Of a stretch of 64,000 bases of DNA, positions 44,317 to 54,492 are shown piece after piece (within the stretch, counting starts at the first letter, position 1; every line of letters starts with the position of its first letter). The notes beneath the pieces are model-generated. The model did no database searches. It was not told where the DNA came from and saw only the letters and a program-made list of their open reading frames with translations. Source of the DNA: Apodemus sylvaticus. Lineage: Eukaryota > Chordata > Mammalia > Rodentia > Muridae. The DNA lies in the NCBI RefSeq assembly GCF_947179515.1, contig NC_067476.1, positions 54,829,883 to 54,893,882 on the forward strand. The letters are read 5' to 3'. The position numbers were made by a program, and so were the translations under genes.

Positions 44317-45498
44317 ATTAGAATTAAATATAGTTCTGTATTTCAAGATTTTGAAAATGAAAAAGTTTAGTTCTTAAAAAAATTTAGTCCTGTATAATCA
44401 AAATCTTGAAAGATATTTTTTCACCATTCTCAAGCACATATTTCTACATAACACAGAGAATTTACAGGAATTTGAATGGTGGCAAATTTTATTTTTCATT
44501 TCCATCTAAGCTTTATTGCTTCTTAATATGAGAGAAAAATCTTTCCATCTTCTAGTTCATGATAAATACAAGCATCTAAGCAGCAGATAATTCTATTTAA
44601 TATGTATACACACAGATCTCTACTTTTTTTTACTTTTTATGCTTATTCCTTCATATCAAAATAAACAATTGTTTTTTAAAGATCAAACACTCAATAAAAA
44701 TTCCTTACCAAAAAGGATTAGGGAAAGATCTTTCGTTCAAGGTATCAAAAAAAAAAAAGAAAGAAAAGAAAAGAAATATCCAGAAAACATTCCAGTTAAA
44801 AGAAGTCTAAAGGGAAAAGACAACTAAACATAGTATAAAATTCAAATGGTATCACAGAACAGAAAAGGGTAAAATAAAGCCTTTACTTCTCAATAATGTA
44901 TCATATGGCTATAAGCATACCTTCTTGTTATGGTAATAGGAGAAACTAAGTACAAGAACAAACAGGAACTCTACCCTGTCTTTGCCTTTCATCTATAAAT
45001 CAAAACTGTTTTTAAAAAAAAAAAAGACATATACTTGAGAGTGAAAGAGAATCTCAGAAGATGGACTAATAATCCAGTAAGTATATTTCTTTTAACATAA
45101 GGCAAATTAAACAATACTATCCTCAAAATTTGTAATCAGTCTAAGCACAGTAAACATCATTATCCCAGTTATACAAAACTAAGATATCTACTACACACAT
45201 CAGTTACGGCTCAGCAATTGCAAGAGAGCTAGCAAACTGAAGTCACTTAAATGCAGGATCCTTTGGAGAGCAGTCTTGTTAAGGGCCAGAGATGAATGGG
45301 ATATATGTATTCAGTACTTGTTTTCACTTTCTGTTAACCATAAATCAGCTAATAGAGAAGGGAGGGAGGGTGAAAGGGAAGGCTAGCATGCAGTACAGCA
45401 AAAACTAAAGAATTCAAACTAACTTAACAGAAACTCAGAAGTAACATAAACATAAAATCAACTTCTACATGACTGTGTCACCTATAAAAATCACAGGA
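44317..45498. other. Lnpk intron, unannotated
   Basis: AT-rich; an AAAG/AAAAG run at about 44742-44776. No gene seen. Confidence 0.5.
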
Positions 45499-45600
45499 AG
45501 CTAGGAAAGGTGGTGCACACCTGAGAGTGTAAGGCAGGAGAGCTGACAAGTTCCAGACTGGTCTGGGCTACTGAGTAAAACCTTGTCTCAAATAAACAAA
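45499..45600 (+). mobile_element. Old B1 (PB1-like) monomer
   Basis: gctaggaaaggtggtgcaca, gttccagactggtctgggct and aaaccttgtctcaaataaac, in B1 order but diverged. Confidence 0.65.
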
Positions 45601-45814
45601 AAGATAGGAAACTAAATGATATTAAATAAGATTAAACAACATAGCATGCATAATTCTCAAAAAGTAGAATAAAATTATAACGTAATTTTGATCTTTTTAA
45701 ATATAAGAAAAAATCCAAAACATTAATAATTATATGCTAAGATTAAGATATCCTAGAATATGCCCAAAAGAAATACTATTTTTTATTTAAAATTCTAACA
45801 TTTTTGTAGGGGAT

Positions 45815-46175
45815 AGGACTGGGAAAATAGTTCAGTAGTGTGTTGCTCAAGTAGTCGAACCTGAGTTCAAGCCCAAGAACCCACAAATGAAACCATGGCC
45901 ATGGAGCTCCGGTGCTGGGAAGGCAGAGACAGGGTCTCTGGAGCTTGTTAGCCACCAACCTAGCCCAGCTGGAGAAGTTGAGAGACCCTGCCTCAGAACC
46001 CAAGGTAAACAGCGCCTGAAGAACAGGACAGCATGAGTGTCTTCTGACCTCCACAAGCATGTGCATATACACGCATGCATAGCTGCACACACAACATCAT
46101 CCCACTACACATACACACGCATGCATAGCTGCACACACAACAGCATCCCCTATACATACACAATTATTAATTTTT
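45815..46175 (+). repeat. tRNA-type SINE (B3-like) with B1-like insertion and a CA-rich duplicated tail
   Basis: Head gactgggaaaatagttcagt and gagttcaagcccaagaaccc, a middle ggtgctgggaaggcagagac, then gtcttctgacctccacaagc. A tail segment acgcatgcatagctgcacac occurs twice (about 46072 and 46119), a local tandem duplication of about 47 bp. Confidence 0.55.
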
Positions 46176-46274
46176 TAAGGTTAAAAGATGATACACTGAT
46201 CTCTTTATTCACTAAGGTATCTGCCTATTAAGTACTTGGTACATTTTAATGTCTATTAATTTGAGGTGAAAGAA

Positions 46275-46432
46275 TTTGTACATGTATGTCCTGGTGCATG
46301 TCTGGCAGTCAGAGGACAGCTTGCAGGAGCCAGCTCTCTTTCCAACATGTGGGCCCTAGGGATGGAACTCGGGTCACTGTGCCTGGCAGCAAGTGCCTTT
46401 CCCACTGACTGACCCACTGTGCTTGCTCCTTC
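46275..46432 (-). mobile_element. B3-type SINE, reverse orientation
   Basis: cagtcagaggacagcttgca, tccaacatgtgggccctagg and gcaagtgcctttcccactga in reverse B3 order. Confidence 0.75.
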
Positions 46433-46600
46433 AACGAATATTCTCAAGTGACTCACCATATTAGAGTTAAATATGAATCCTGTTAAGACTACCCAAAAGC
46501 AGTACAAGTATCCAAAGCAAATGAAAATATCAGTAATTTTTCTATAATTATGATTCGGTGGCAGAAGAAAATTTTATTTGGTTCTTAAAAGTTTCTAAGT

Positions 46601-46883
46601 GCCAGGTACTAGTGTCACATGCCTTTAATCCCAGCACTTGGGAGGCAGAGGCAGGTAGATTCTGAGTCTGAGGCCAGCCTGGTCTACAGAGTGAGTTCCA
46701 GGACAGCCAGGGCTACACAGAGAAACCCTGTCTAGAAAAACCAAAGGGAAAAAGAAAAGAAAAGAAAAGAAAAAAAGAAAAGAAAAGAAAAGAAAAGAAA
46801 AGAAGAAAAGAAAAGAAAAGAAAAGAAAAGAAAAGAAAAGAAAAGAAAAGAAAAGAAAAGAAAAGAAAGAAGGAAAAGGAAAG
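46601..46883 (+). mobile_element. B1 SINE with expanded (AAAAG)n tail and exact duplication
   Basis: B1 body 46601-46735 (gtgtcacatgcctttaatcc, gaggccagcctggtctacag) followed by a 130-bp AAAAG microsatellite. The exact 13-bp duplication AAAGTTTCTAAGT flanks the whole unit (46588-46600 and 46884-46896), so the microsatellite grew from the SINE tail. Confidence 0.96.
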
Positions 46884-46896
46884 AAAGTTTCTAAGT

Positions 46897-47347
46897 AACA
46901 CTTAAATTCTCAAAATAATTTAAACTAAATGATAAAATACCTAAGAAAGTTTTTTAAAGTAACAACCACAGCTTCCTATAAGTACCATATTAAAAAACAT
47001 ATTTGCAGCAGTATTACTTATTCAAAAGATTTCTCACACACTATTAAATGATTCCCACAGTCAAGCTAATTAGCCATATCCATCATAGCAGTTTTTCTGT
47101 ATGTGGAGAATACATAAAATCCAGTCTTTGAAAATTTCAAGTAAACAACACAGCATTGCTAACTATAGTCACTATACTGTACATTAGCTGTCTAGGCATT
47201 CTATTCACCTATATAACTAAAACTCTGTGTTCCTTGACCAATATCTTCCTATTGCTTTCATCAACTCTAAATCTTGGGAAACAATTCTACACTTTGCTTC
47301 TATGAATTCAGTATTTTTTAAGAAGTAGTACTATATACACAAAATTG
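46897..47347. other. Lnpk intron, unannotated
   Basis: AT-rich; no repeat or gene recognised. Confidence 0.5.
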
Positions 47348-47522
47348 CTTGGGACTGAAGAAAGGGCTCAGGGGTTAAGAGCACTGTCTGATCTTCCAGA
47401 GGTCCTGAGTTCAATTCCAAGTAACCATATAATGGCTCACAACCATCTGTAATGGAATCTGAGGCCCTCTTCTGGTATGCAGGTATACATGTAGATTAAA
47501 CATAAAATAAAAAAAAAATTTA
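47348..47522 (+). mobile_element. B2 SINE, diverged
   Basis: gggactgaagaaagggctca, ttaagagcactgtctgatct, cacaaccatctgtaatggaa, ending in ATAAAATAAAAAAA. Confidence 0.85.
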
Positions 47523-48057
47523 ATATGCTTCACATATAACAAAACTTTTTCTATGATTCTAAAGTATACTGATTATGAAATGGGAATTTCACTAGAAACA
47601 CATATATGTAGTTTACTTTAATGGCATATGAACTTTTACTTTTACAAAAAGAACAATCAAAAAATGAAAGAAAAAGAAAAAAAGAAAGAACAAGCTAATA
47701 TTTCTCTAACACAAAATCCTAGTTGTAAAGACTGAGTAAATTCTTCCTACTCAACAATATCAATTAGAAAACCTAAAAATGTGCCTCATTTAATCTGCAC
47801 GGTCCTTGTGGATATTTATAAAAGATTACCTTCTCAAAGTTATAAATGCTATTGTAACTTTAAATCAGCCTTCAGCTCTGCAAGGATGAGAATTGCAGTT
47901 TTCTACGTATTTAATATTCTTCAAGGCCACAAAATCTTAAAAACTTACCAGATTCTAGTGAAAGCAAAAATACAAAAATTAAAAGCTAATGCAAACTCAA
48001 AATATCTTTCAGCTTCTACTTTAGGAAATATTTTATGTAAGCATTTAAACGACTTCT
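47523..48057. other. Lnpk intron, unannotated
   Basis: AT-rich, nothing recognised. An open frame at 47781-48059 has no family likeness. Confidence 0.5.
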
Positions 48058-48240
48058 GAAGGCTGATGAAGTAGCTCAATAGGTAAAGGTACTTAACTCC
48101 ATAAATCTGGGAACCTGAGTTCAATCCCTGTAACCCACATAAAAGTAAGACTGAGTCAACTCCACAGAGTTGCCCTCTGACCTCTACATGTAAGCCTTGG
48201 TACAAGATACAAACAATAATAATAAATTAAATTAAAATGA
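48058..48240 (+). mobile_element. tRNA-derived SINE, B3-like variant
   Basis: ggctgatgaagtagctcaat, ctgagttcaatccctgtaac, gttgccctctgacctctaca, ending AATAATAATAAATTAAA. Confidence 0.65.
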
Positions 48241-48775
48241 CTTGAAAATTTACATAATACTTAATGTAATGATGATGATTATATTAAGTTACCTAATATA
48301 ACTTCAAAAATTTGCTGTTAGATGAAATTCAATTTTCTTTTTTTTCTTATTTTTAAGTTATTTCACTTTTTTATCAAATAAATGTGTTCTTTTAGAACAA
48401 ACTTCAACCTTGGCAAAAAACTTCATTCTCCAGAAGAAAATCATATGAATGTAAAGATATTAATAAGATATATCAAAGATTATTATTTACAAGGTGAAAT
48501 CTTTTAAAATATAGGTGAAAATAGTTACATTGTCAGATTAAAACCAATTATAACTTTAATCTCTTATTCAATATTCTAACTTATCAACATATTCCCACAA
48601 AACAAAAATAAAATAAAATTAGTGTTATCTACCCTAAGTAATATGTCAAATTACCAAGTATACATTAATACAAAAGCAGTTAACTTTTTACACACCACTA
48701 ACACACACTTGTAAACTCACTTGGATAAATATGGATCTTTCCAACAGCAGCAGCAGTTTCTACAAAGTTATTTAC
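48241..48775. other. Lnpk intron adjoining exon 48776
   Basis: AT-rich; a CAGCAGCAG run at 48744-48753 lies close to the splice donor. No repeat recognised. Confidence 0.5.
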
Positions 48776-48827
48776 CTTGTCCTGGCTTTGCAGTTACAGC
48801 TGCTCCAGCAGATGGCGGCTCAAACTC
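48776..48827 (-). CDS. Lnpk: Lnpk coding exon: linker after coiled coil
   Basis: 52-bp exon beginning in phase 0 after acceptor attgacag and ending with one base of a split Glu codon before donor gtaaataa. It encodes EFEPPSAGAAVTAKPGQ, a Pro/Ala-rich linker joining the coiled coil to the proline-rich cytosolic region. Downstream in the gene lies the 22.1-kb intron (26675-48775) that holds the young L1 complex, the L2 fossil and many SINEs. Confidence 0.95.
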
Positions 48828-48912
48828 CTGTCAATTACAATAATGTTTAAATTATACAGTAGCCAATTACAATGTATGATTTGTAATGAGAACATAGTGT
48901 TATCAGTTTTAC
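48828..48912 (-). other. 85-bp Lnpk intron
   Basis: Very short GT-AG intron between two coding exons, AT-rich, with the acceptor attgacag. Exon phases on both sides agree, so the borders are firm. Confidence 0.95.
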
Positions 48913-48996
48913 CTTTGCTTTCTTTGAGTCTGGATCAAACCTTTCAAGAATTAGCTTAGCTGTCTTATAAGTTTCTTTTTCCATGACTTCTTCAAG
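48913..48996 (-). CDS. Lnpk: Lnpk coding exon: coiled-coil region
   Basis: 84-bp exon of exactly 28 codons, phase 0 at both ends. Acceptor tttgtttgtag precedes 48996 and donor gtaaaact follows 48913. It begins LEEVMEKETYK and continues through LILERFDPDS to KKAK, matching the Lunapark cytosolic coiled coil. It is separated from the next exon by an 85-bp intron (48828-48912), which is close to the practical lower limit for mammalian introns. Splicing of this pair may therefore use intron definition (inference). Confidence 0.95.
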
Positions 48997-49229
48997 CTAC
49001 AAACAAAAATTTCCATTAATTGTCATATTTTGAAATATATACTATTAATTTTTTATAATTCGTATTCAAAAGGTATTAAAGTATCAATCTTAGAATTAAG
49101 GAAGATAAATCCAGCCCCTCCTTTTTATACTTATATCTAGCAAATGTATCAATTTTTCTGCAATCAAATAATAAAAATCCAAGCTTTTAAAATAGTGTCT
49201 AACCTCTAATATGTTACTTGCATTTTAAC

Positions 49230-49600
49230 AGCTTTACTGCAAGGAAATACCAAATATCGCTAATTGTTTACATATAATGAGGAGAATAATTACATGCACC
49301 AACTTCAATAATGGAATGTGCAAAAATCTATCAGCCATCATTATTGGAAGTTATTAGACATGACAAGCAAATGACAGGCAATTCCTCAGATTTATTTCCT
49401 CACAGCACTTAATGCTATTAATTTAAGAAGGTCGTTAGCCAAGAGCTTTACAAAATAAAATCTCTGTGCCAATTAACTGCTGTCAGCATCGATTTTAGAT
49501 TATTTATTAGCAGAAGCAATTAGCTTGCTGCAAACGTGGTGAAAACTCAGTAACTGGGAGAACAGCCATGGAATTTGCTCAAGTGAGTCAAAAGGCAAAC
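49230..49600. promoter_or_regulatory. Candidate intronic conserved element or enhancer
   Basis: Repeat-free block 230 bp upstream (gene sense) of the exon at 48913-48996, dense in developmental factor words: TGTTTACA 49265-49272 (forkhead type), ATAATTAC near 49285, TGACAGG 49372-49378 and CTGTCA 49480-49485 (MEIS/TGIF type), AATTAA 49471, TTTATTAG 49503-49510 (CDX or posterior HOX type), GCAATTAGC 49516-49524, TGAGTCA 49584-49590 (AP-1). Function is inferred only; the gene lies in the HoxD regulatory landscape in mouse. Confidence 0.35.
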
Positions 49601-50321
49601 CTTCACTCCACCCTCTTTTCTTACTTAAATTCAAACATCTTTAGAAGGAAAAAAAAATCAATCACAGAATTTAAGTAAAGTTTTTACTAAGTTTTATACT
49701 AGGGACTATAAGTAAAAGCTTCAGTGTTTTAGCACTTTATAAGCCTAATAAGGTTCGATTTTAAAAGTAAGTAATCACTACTAAATATCATTTCAACAGT
49801 TAAGATGCAATATCAAAAAAGTCAAATTTTAGTACAAGACAGTCAATTATGACAAATAATTAGTGTGCAATATAAAATGCTTTTGGAAAAACTGGAACAT
49901 AACCCTTTCCTTCTTGGTGACCAATAACCACTTATATTCATTATATGTCCTATTCACTCCAAGACAGTTAACTTAATAAGCGGCTCACATGACATTTATT
50001 TAGTTAAAGCATAGTTTTAAAAGAAAAGCCTTGCCACAATTAGAGTTAATAGACTGCCCATTAAATGTTAAAATTTAAAAATCTACGTTCTTAAAGGAAT
50101 GATTTATAATTCTCAATTTAGTAAAACTAAAATATTTTACTATTTATTTCAAAGTTAGAATAAATTCTCAAGATGAGCAATTTCAATGCTTTATGTAAAA
50201 TTTATTTTGGACTAGTGAAAAATTAGGAATGGAGGCAAAGAAAGAGTATCATATAATATATCCCCAAGTCAACATCATCATGAAATATTAAAGAACTGAC
50301 TCTCATTAGACTCTTAGACCT
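49601..50321. other. Lnpk intron, SINE-free
   Basis: AT-rich, no repeat or gene recognised. Confidence 0.5.
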
Positions 50322-50525
50322 GTATCATCCAACAGAACGCTCAGTGATGACAGAATGGCTTCTGCATTGGCACAGTGAACTCACTAAGATGAATGTGGTA
50401 AGTGAATACTTAAAATGTTGCTTTGTGACCGAGAAATTAAGTTTACAGTTTTATTTCACTATATATAATGAAAATGTAAATAGTCAAATGTGGCAAGTAG
50501 CTAGTGATCCAATCAGCATAACTAA
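50322..50525 (+). mobile_element. Ancient hAT-type DNA transposon fossil (MER class)
   Basis: tcatccaacagaacgctcag, cagtgatgacagaatggctt, gtttacagttttatttcact and caaatgtggcaagtagctag follow the order of an old non-autonomous MER element. Family name uncertain. Confidence 0.45.
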
Positions 50526-50631
50526 ATATAAAATCTATTGCTAGGTTTATGATTAACATAATAAGAAAATTAAGTCAGTCTCTGAAAAACATTATAGATT
50601 TTCTACTATATGTGATTCCTAAATTTGACAC

Positions 50632-50691
50632 ACACACAAAATCATGTATGTGTGTGTGTATATATATATATATATACACACACACACATAT

Positions 50692-50724
<33 letters not shown>

Positions 50725-50738
50725 TATACATATACATG
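50632..50738. repeat. Compound TG/TA/CA microsatellite
   Basis: Runs of GT, TA, CA and ATACAC units in succession. Confidence 0.95.
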
Positions 50739-50918
50739 ACATGGAGAGAAAGTGGAACTGTCCATGGGAACAAAGGGAAGTGATGGAAGCAAGGACCACA
50801 GGGAGTATGAAATAGAATGTGCTCAACATGTAATACATACTTGCACAAAGTGACCCTATGTAATGTAATAAATATAATGGATATATGTACAGAAAGGTTT
50901 TAAAAGATAAAAGGTTAT

Positions 50919-51242
50919 ACCAGTTTGCAATCCCAACAGCAATGAAGGAGTGTTCCTCTTTCTCCACATCTTCTCCAACATGTGTTGTCACCTGAGGTTT
51001 TGATCCTAGCCATTCTGATTGGTGTGAGGTGGGATCTCAGGGTTGTTTTGATTTGCATTTCTCTGATCACTAAAGACTTTGAACATTTCTTTAGGTGCTT
51101 CTCAGCCATTTGAGATTTCTCAGTTGTAAAATCTTGGTTTAGTTCTATACCCCACTTTTTGATTGGGTTGTTTGGTTTTTTGGTGATTAGCTTCTTGAAT
51201 TCTTTATATATTTTGGATATTAGCCTTCTATCGAATGTGATC
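50919..51242 (-). mobile_element. L1 ORF2 fragment, reverse orientation, both ends missing
   Basis: Internal ORF2 piece, minus strand, with an open frame of about 109 codons including MAEKHLKKCSKSLVIREMQ and the start of the Cys motif (CWRRCGERGTLLHC). It differs more from the young copies than they do from each other (for example CCWDC for CWWGC), so it is older. No 3' UTR or poly(A) is attached. Confidence 0.93.
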
Positions 51243-51626
51243 AATTATCAATTCACTAGTTACAAACCTTAGATACCAACCTCACACCTCTCTCTCTCTC
51301 TCTCTGCATCATGGCACTAAGGAGACCTAAGACAAGAGTCCATGATTCTTCTATTTGGGCTCTAACACAATCTAGGTTCTAATCCTCCAAGTCTCATTTA
51401 GTTCTCCAATGTCAATTATTTACTTATTTCTTGACTTCCAATTAACATAAATTCTCAGAATCGCAAAAAATCCACACACCTAAACTACTTTTTCCTACTT
51501 ATTAATTAACTTAAAAAATTCATAATTTAACTTCAACATTAAAATACTGTCAGAAAGTATTCTTTGGAGAATCACTAAGGTATAATATATAAGCATTAAT
51601 TACCCAATTCTTTTTTTTTTTTAGAT

Positions 51627-51662
51627 TTTATTTCTTTATTATATATATAATAAAGAAATAAA
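51627..51662. repeat. Perfect 36-bp palindrome
   Basis: Centre TATATATA with arms TTTATTTCTTTATTA and its reverse complement; no spacer. Can form a hairpin or cruciform. Confidence 0.95.
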
Positions 51663-51676
51663 TATATGTATATGTA

Positions 51677-51757
<81 letters not shown>
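51663..51757. repeat. (TG)n and (TA)n microsatellite
   Basis: TATG and TG units then a long TA run within the B2 tail. Confidence 0.97.
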
Positions 51758-51761
<4 letters not shown>

Positions 51762-51969
51762 AGTACACTGTAGCTGTCTTCAGATGCACCAGAAGAGGGT
51801 ATCAGATCCCATTACAGATAGTTGTGAGCCACCATGTGGTTGCTGGGAATTGAACTCAGGATCTCTGGAAGAGCAATCAGTGCTCTTAACCACTGAGCCA
51901 TCTCTTCTGCCCAATTACCCAATTCTTAACTGACTTATATAAATTAACTTTAAATAAAATTTAACTTAC

Positions 51970-52010
51970 TATTTTTTTCTTCTGGGATTTTAAATCATCC
52001 AATGCTTCAT
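51970..52010 (-). CDS. Lnpk: Lnpk coding exon: start of cytosolic coiled coil
   Basis: 41-bp small exon. Acceptor ttttctag lies before 52010, donor gtaagtta after 51970. It opens with the last two bases of the split Asn codon and then encodes EALDDLKSQKKKI, ending in frame (phase 0). The charged, heptad-like sequence is the beginning of the second coiled coil of Lunapark, which follows the membrane hairpin on the cytosolic side. A B2 insertion (51611-51912) lies only 57 bp downstream of the donor, so the splice site is closely flanked by young repeat DNA. Confidence 0.93.
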
Positions 52011-52509
52011 CTAGAAAACAAGATTTAAATCAAATATGAAAATGCTTAGATATGAAAATCATCATAAATACTATATGTGAAGCAAACACAAAAAGAAATG
52101 TTCAGAATTTCTCTAAATTTATCCCATATATAGAGATAAAATTTATCTTTATGTTTACCCATATATTTCATATTCTTCTTGTATTATACATTTCAAGATT
52201 CAGAAAAAATTTTAAATGGACTTTATATAGACATAATTCTTAATATTTTTTCAAAATCAATACTTTTCTTTGAACATTTCATGCTCATTAATTTATAAAT
52301 ACAAAATCTTTTATATACTGATAATAAAAATATTTTCTTTATAAAAAGCATATTGCTTACTTTAAACAGTCTTTTGAAAATCTTTATTATTAGCTGAGGA
52401 GAGATTTCCAAAACAGTATCAATAGCTTTTCAAAAAGATTTCTAAAATTTACATGCTTATTTAAGTTAGCATAATGGACCATGAACAACCATTTCAAAGG
52501 ATATCCCTT

Positions 52510-52640
52510 AAGGCAGACATGGTGCTGCACAATTAATCCTGGGACGAGTCATAGGCAGAAAGACTTCTGTGATTGCAAGTTCAACTTAATCTATGTGACA
52601 ATTACTACGTGTCAGGGTGACAGACTGAAATGCTGTCCTC
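52510..52640 (+). mobile_element. Old B1-like monomer
   Basis: aggcagacatggtgctgcac, ttaatcctgggacgagtcat, gcaagttcaacttaatctat: B1 order, strongly diverged. Confidence 0.5.
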
Positions 52641-52693
52641 AAAAATAATTTTTTAAATACAAATAAATAATTTTGGAGAAAAAGAAAAACGGA

Positions 52694-52890
52694 AGGGTTA
52701 GAAAGCTGGTTCAGAGAATAAGGGCACTGCTGCTCTTGCACAGGACTCAGCTTCAATCCCCAGCACCCACATGGCTCACCACCAGCCTTTATCACAGTTC
52801 GAGGGGATTTGATACCCTCTTCTGACCTCCACAGGCATGGTGCACATACATACATGAAGGTAAAACATACATTAAATAATTCCTTAACAA
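52694..52890 (+). mobile_element. B3-type SINE
   Basis: gggttagaaagctggttcag, cttcaatccccagcacccac, ataccctcttctgacctcca, ending in TAAAACATACATTAAATAA. Confidence 0.75.
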
Positions 52891-52959
52891 AAAACAATCC
52901 TTTTACAAATATATTGTTTCTGTTTTTTTTTTTTCTGTAGAAATACTTCATTAGCAGGA

Positions 52960-53168
52960 ATAAGAAGTAACTCCTGCAAGTTGCTATCTCACCCCCACAT
53001 GTGCCCTGGAACAGTCTGGTTCTCAGCATCTGCACTGGGCACATCACAACCACCTATAACTCAAGGTCCAGTGATCCAATGCCCTCTTCTAGTCTTCACA
53101 GACATCTGTACATACATGTGGAAAATAAACACATGTAGGCACACACATACATGTATAATAAATAAAGC
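52960..53168 (+). mobile_element. B3-type SINE pieces, composite
   Basis: A short piece with cacccccacatgtgccctgg, then catcacaaccacctataact and ccaatgccctcttctagtct, ending in TGTATAATAAATAAAGC. Looks like two joined partial SINEs. Confidence 0.55.
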
Positions 53169-53382
53169 TATTTTAAGTGAAAAAATGGTGTATTCAAATA
53201 GTGTTTGTTAGAAATTAAACATATAATTATATTTAAACAGGATAGGCTCTACCAAATAAGTAGAGAAAGGATAAGTATGTAAGTGTCTGAAAATAAGTGG
53301 TTATTTAGGCTAGAGCACATATCCTAAACTGGACAGAAGTGAGATTATATGCAAGGAGCATACATATATTAAAGGATATCTA

Positions 53383-53560
53383 CAGGGCAGTGGTGGCACT
53401 CGCCTTTAATCCCAGCACTTGGGAGGCAGAGGCAGGTGGATTAATGAGTTCAAGACCAGCCTGGTCTATGAAGTGAGTTCCAGGACAGCCAGAGCTACAC
53501 AGAGAAACCCTGTCTCAAAAGAAAAAAAAAAACAACAACAAAAAATAAACAAACAAAAAA
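53383..53560 (+). mobile_element. B1 SINE
   Basis: gggcagtggtggcactcgcc, tttaatcccagcacttggga, gaccagcctggtctatgaag and a CAACAA-containing A-rich tail. Confidence 0.93.
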
Positions 53561-53934
53561 GGCCATCTATTTCTACAACCTTACTTATATACTGAAGCAA
53601 AATATTTTTAAACCAAGTAGTATTTATAAAACTACTAGAAACTTAATATTTTATATTAATATTTTATTCATATCTAAATATCATTATGTATTATATTTAT
53701 ATTTTATTTCTCTAAAATATACCTCAAAATAATAGGCAGTGAAGAAGGTTAAAGCAAAACAAAATTGAGAGACCATGAGTTGTTAACTATTTAAGTCAAT
53801 TATAAGCATACAAGAGTTCAGTAGACTACACTTTTCTACAGTCAAAAGAACAAAACATAGTATATAGAAAGTTCATTTAAGATAAACTATAGATATATTA
53901 ATCATATTTGAGATAAATATATATCTCATTGAAC
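53561..53934. other. Lnpk intron, unannotated
   Basis: Strongly AT-rich; no repeat recognised. Confidence 0.5.
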
Positions 53935-54268
53935 ACAGCGAAGTCAAGCTGGTGCACAGCTAGATAGCGCCTTCACCCTTAGTGAAGACTAGTGTTCATG
54001 GTACTGGAAGGTACTCTGCACACTACAGAGAAAGGCAAACACAAACCCAGCTAGAAACACTATGGACTACAACGGTGACTTCTCAGTATGACATGCTAGT
54101 CCAATAATGGTACAAAAGTTGTGGGAGTAACCAACCACTCTGATTGGACTTAAGGACCATTCCATATGATGACTCATGCCTCACACTGCTCAGGTGGCCA
54201 AACACCTGAGAAGAGACAGGCCATGGACCTAGGGGGAACTAAATACTGCTATCTGCTAAAGCAACAGT
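53935..54268 (+). mobile_element. Lx-type L1 3' end, part 1
   Basis: gatagcgccttcacccttag, gggagtaaccaaccactctg, tgattggacttaaggaccat, ggacctagggggaactaaat. Collinear with 38447-38650; interrupted by URR1. Confidence 0.75.
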
Positions 54269-54492
54269 ACTGAACCTGTGAGTCATGACCCCTTTGAGAG
54301 GGTCAAAGAACCCTTTCACAGGCATTGGTCAAGACCATCTGTATATCGAATATTTGTATTATAATTCATAACAGTAGCAAAATGGCAGTTATGAAGTAGC
54401 AACTAAACTATTTTTATGATTGGGGGTCAGCACAACATAAGAAACTGTATTAAGGAGTCACACGGCATAAGGAAGGTTGAGAACCACTGAGC
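54269..54492 (-). mobile_element. URR1 DNA transposon (hAT, non-autonomous)
   Basis: Inverted terminal words gtactgaacctgtgagtcat and gaaggttgagaaccactg, inner agggtcaaagaaccctttca and ataacagtagcaaaatggca. It splits the Lx fragment; GCTAAAG occurs on both sides (8-bp type duplication, imperfect). Confidence 0.88.

Larger units (their letters stand above)
51611..51912 (-). mobile_element. B2 SINE, reverse, with large AT expansion and exact duplication
   Basis: Reverse B2 (gagtacactgtagctgtctt, gttgtgagccaccatgtggt, cttaaccactgagccatctc). The exact 13-bp duplication AATTACCCAATTC flanks it (51598-51610 and 51913-51925). Its tail holds poly(T), a 36-bp palindrome and a TG/TA microsatellite. 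Confidence 0.96.

Noticed and set aside
45815..46175. Possible gene from two overlapping minus-strand frames
   Set aside because: They are read from SINE-derived sequence.
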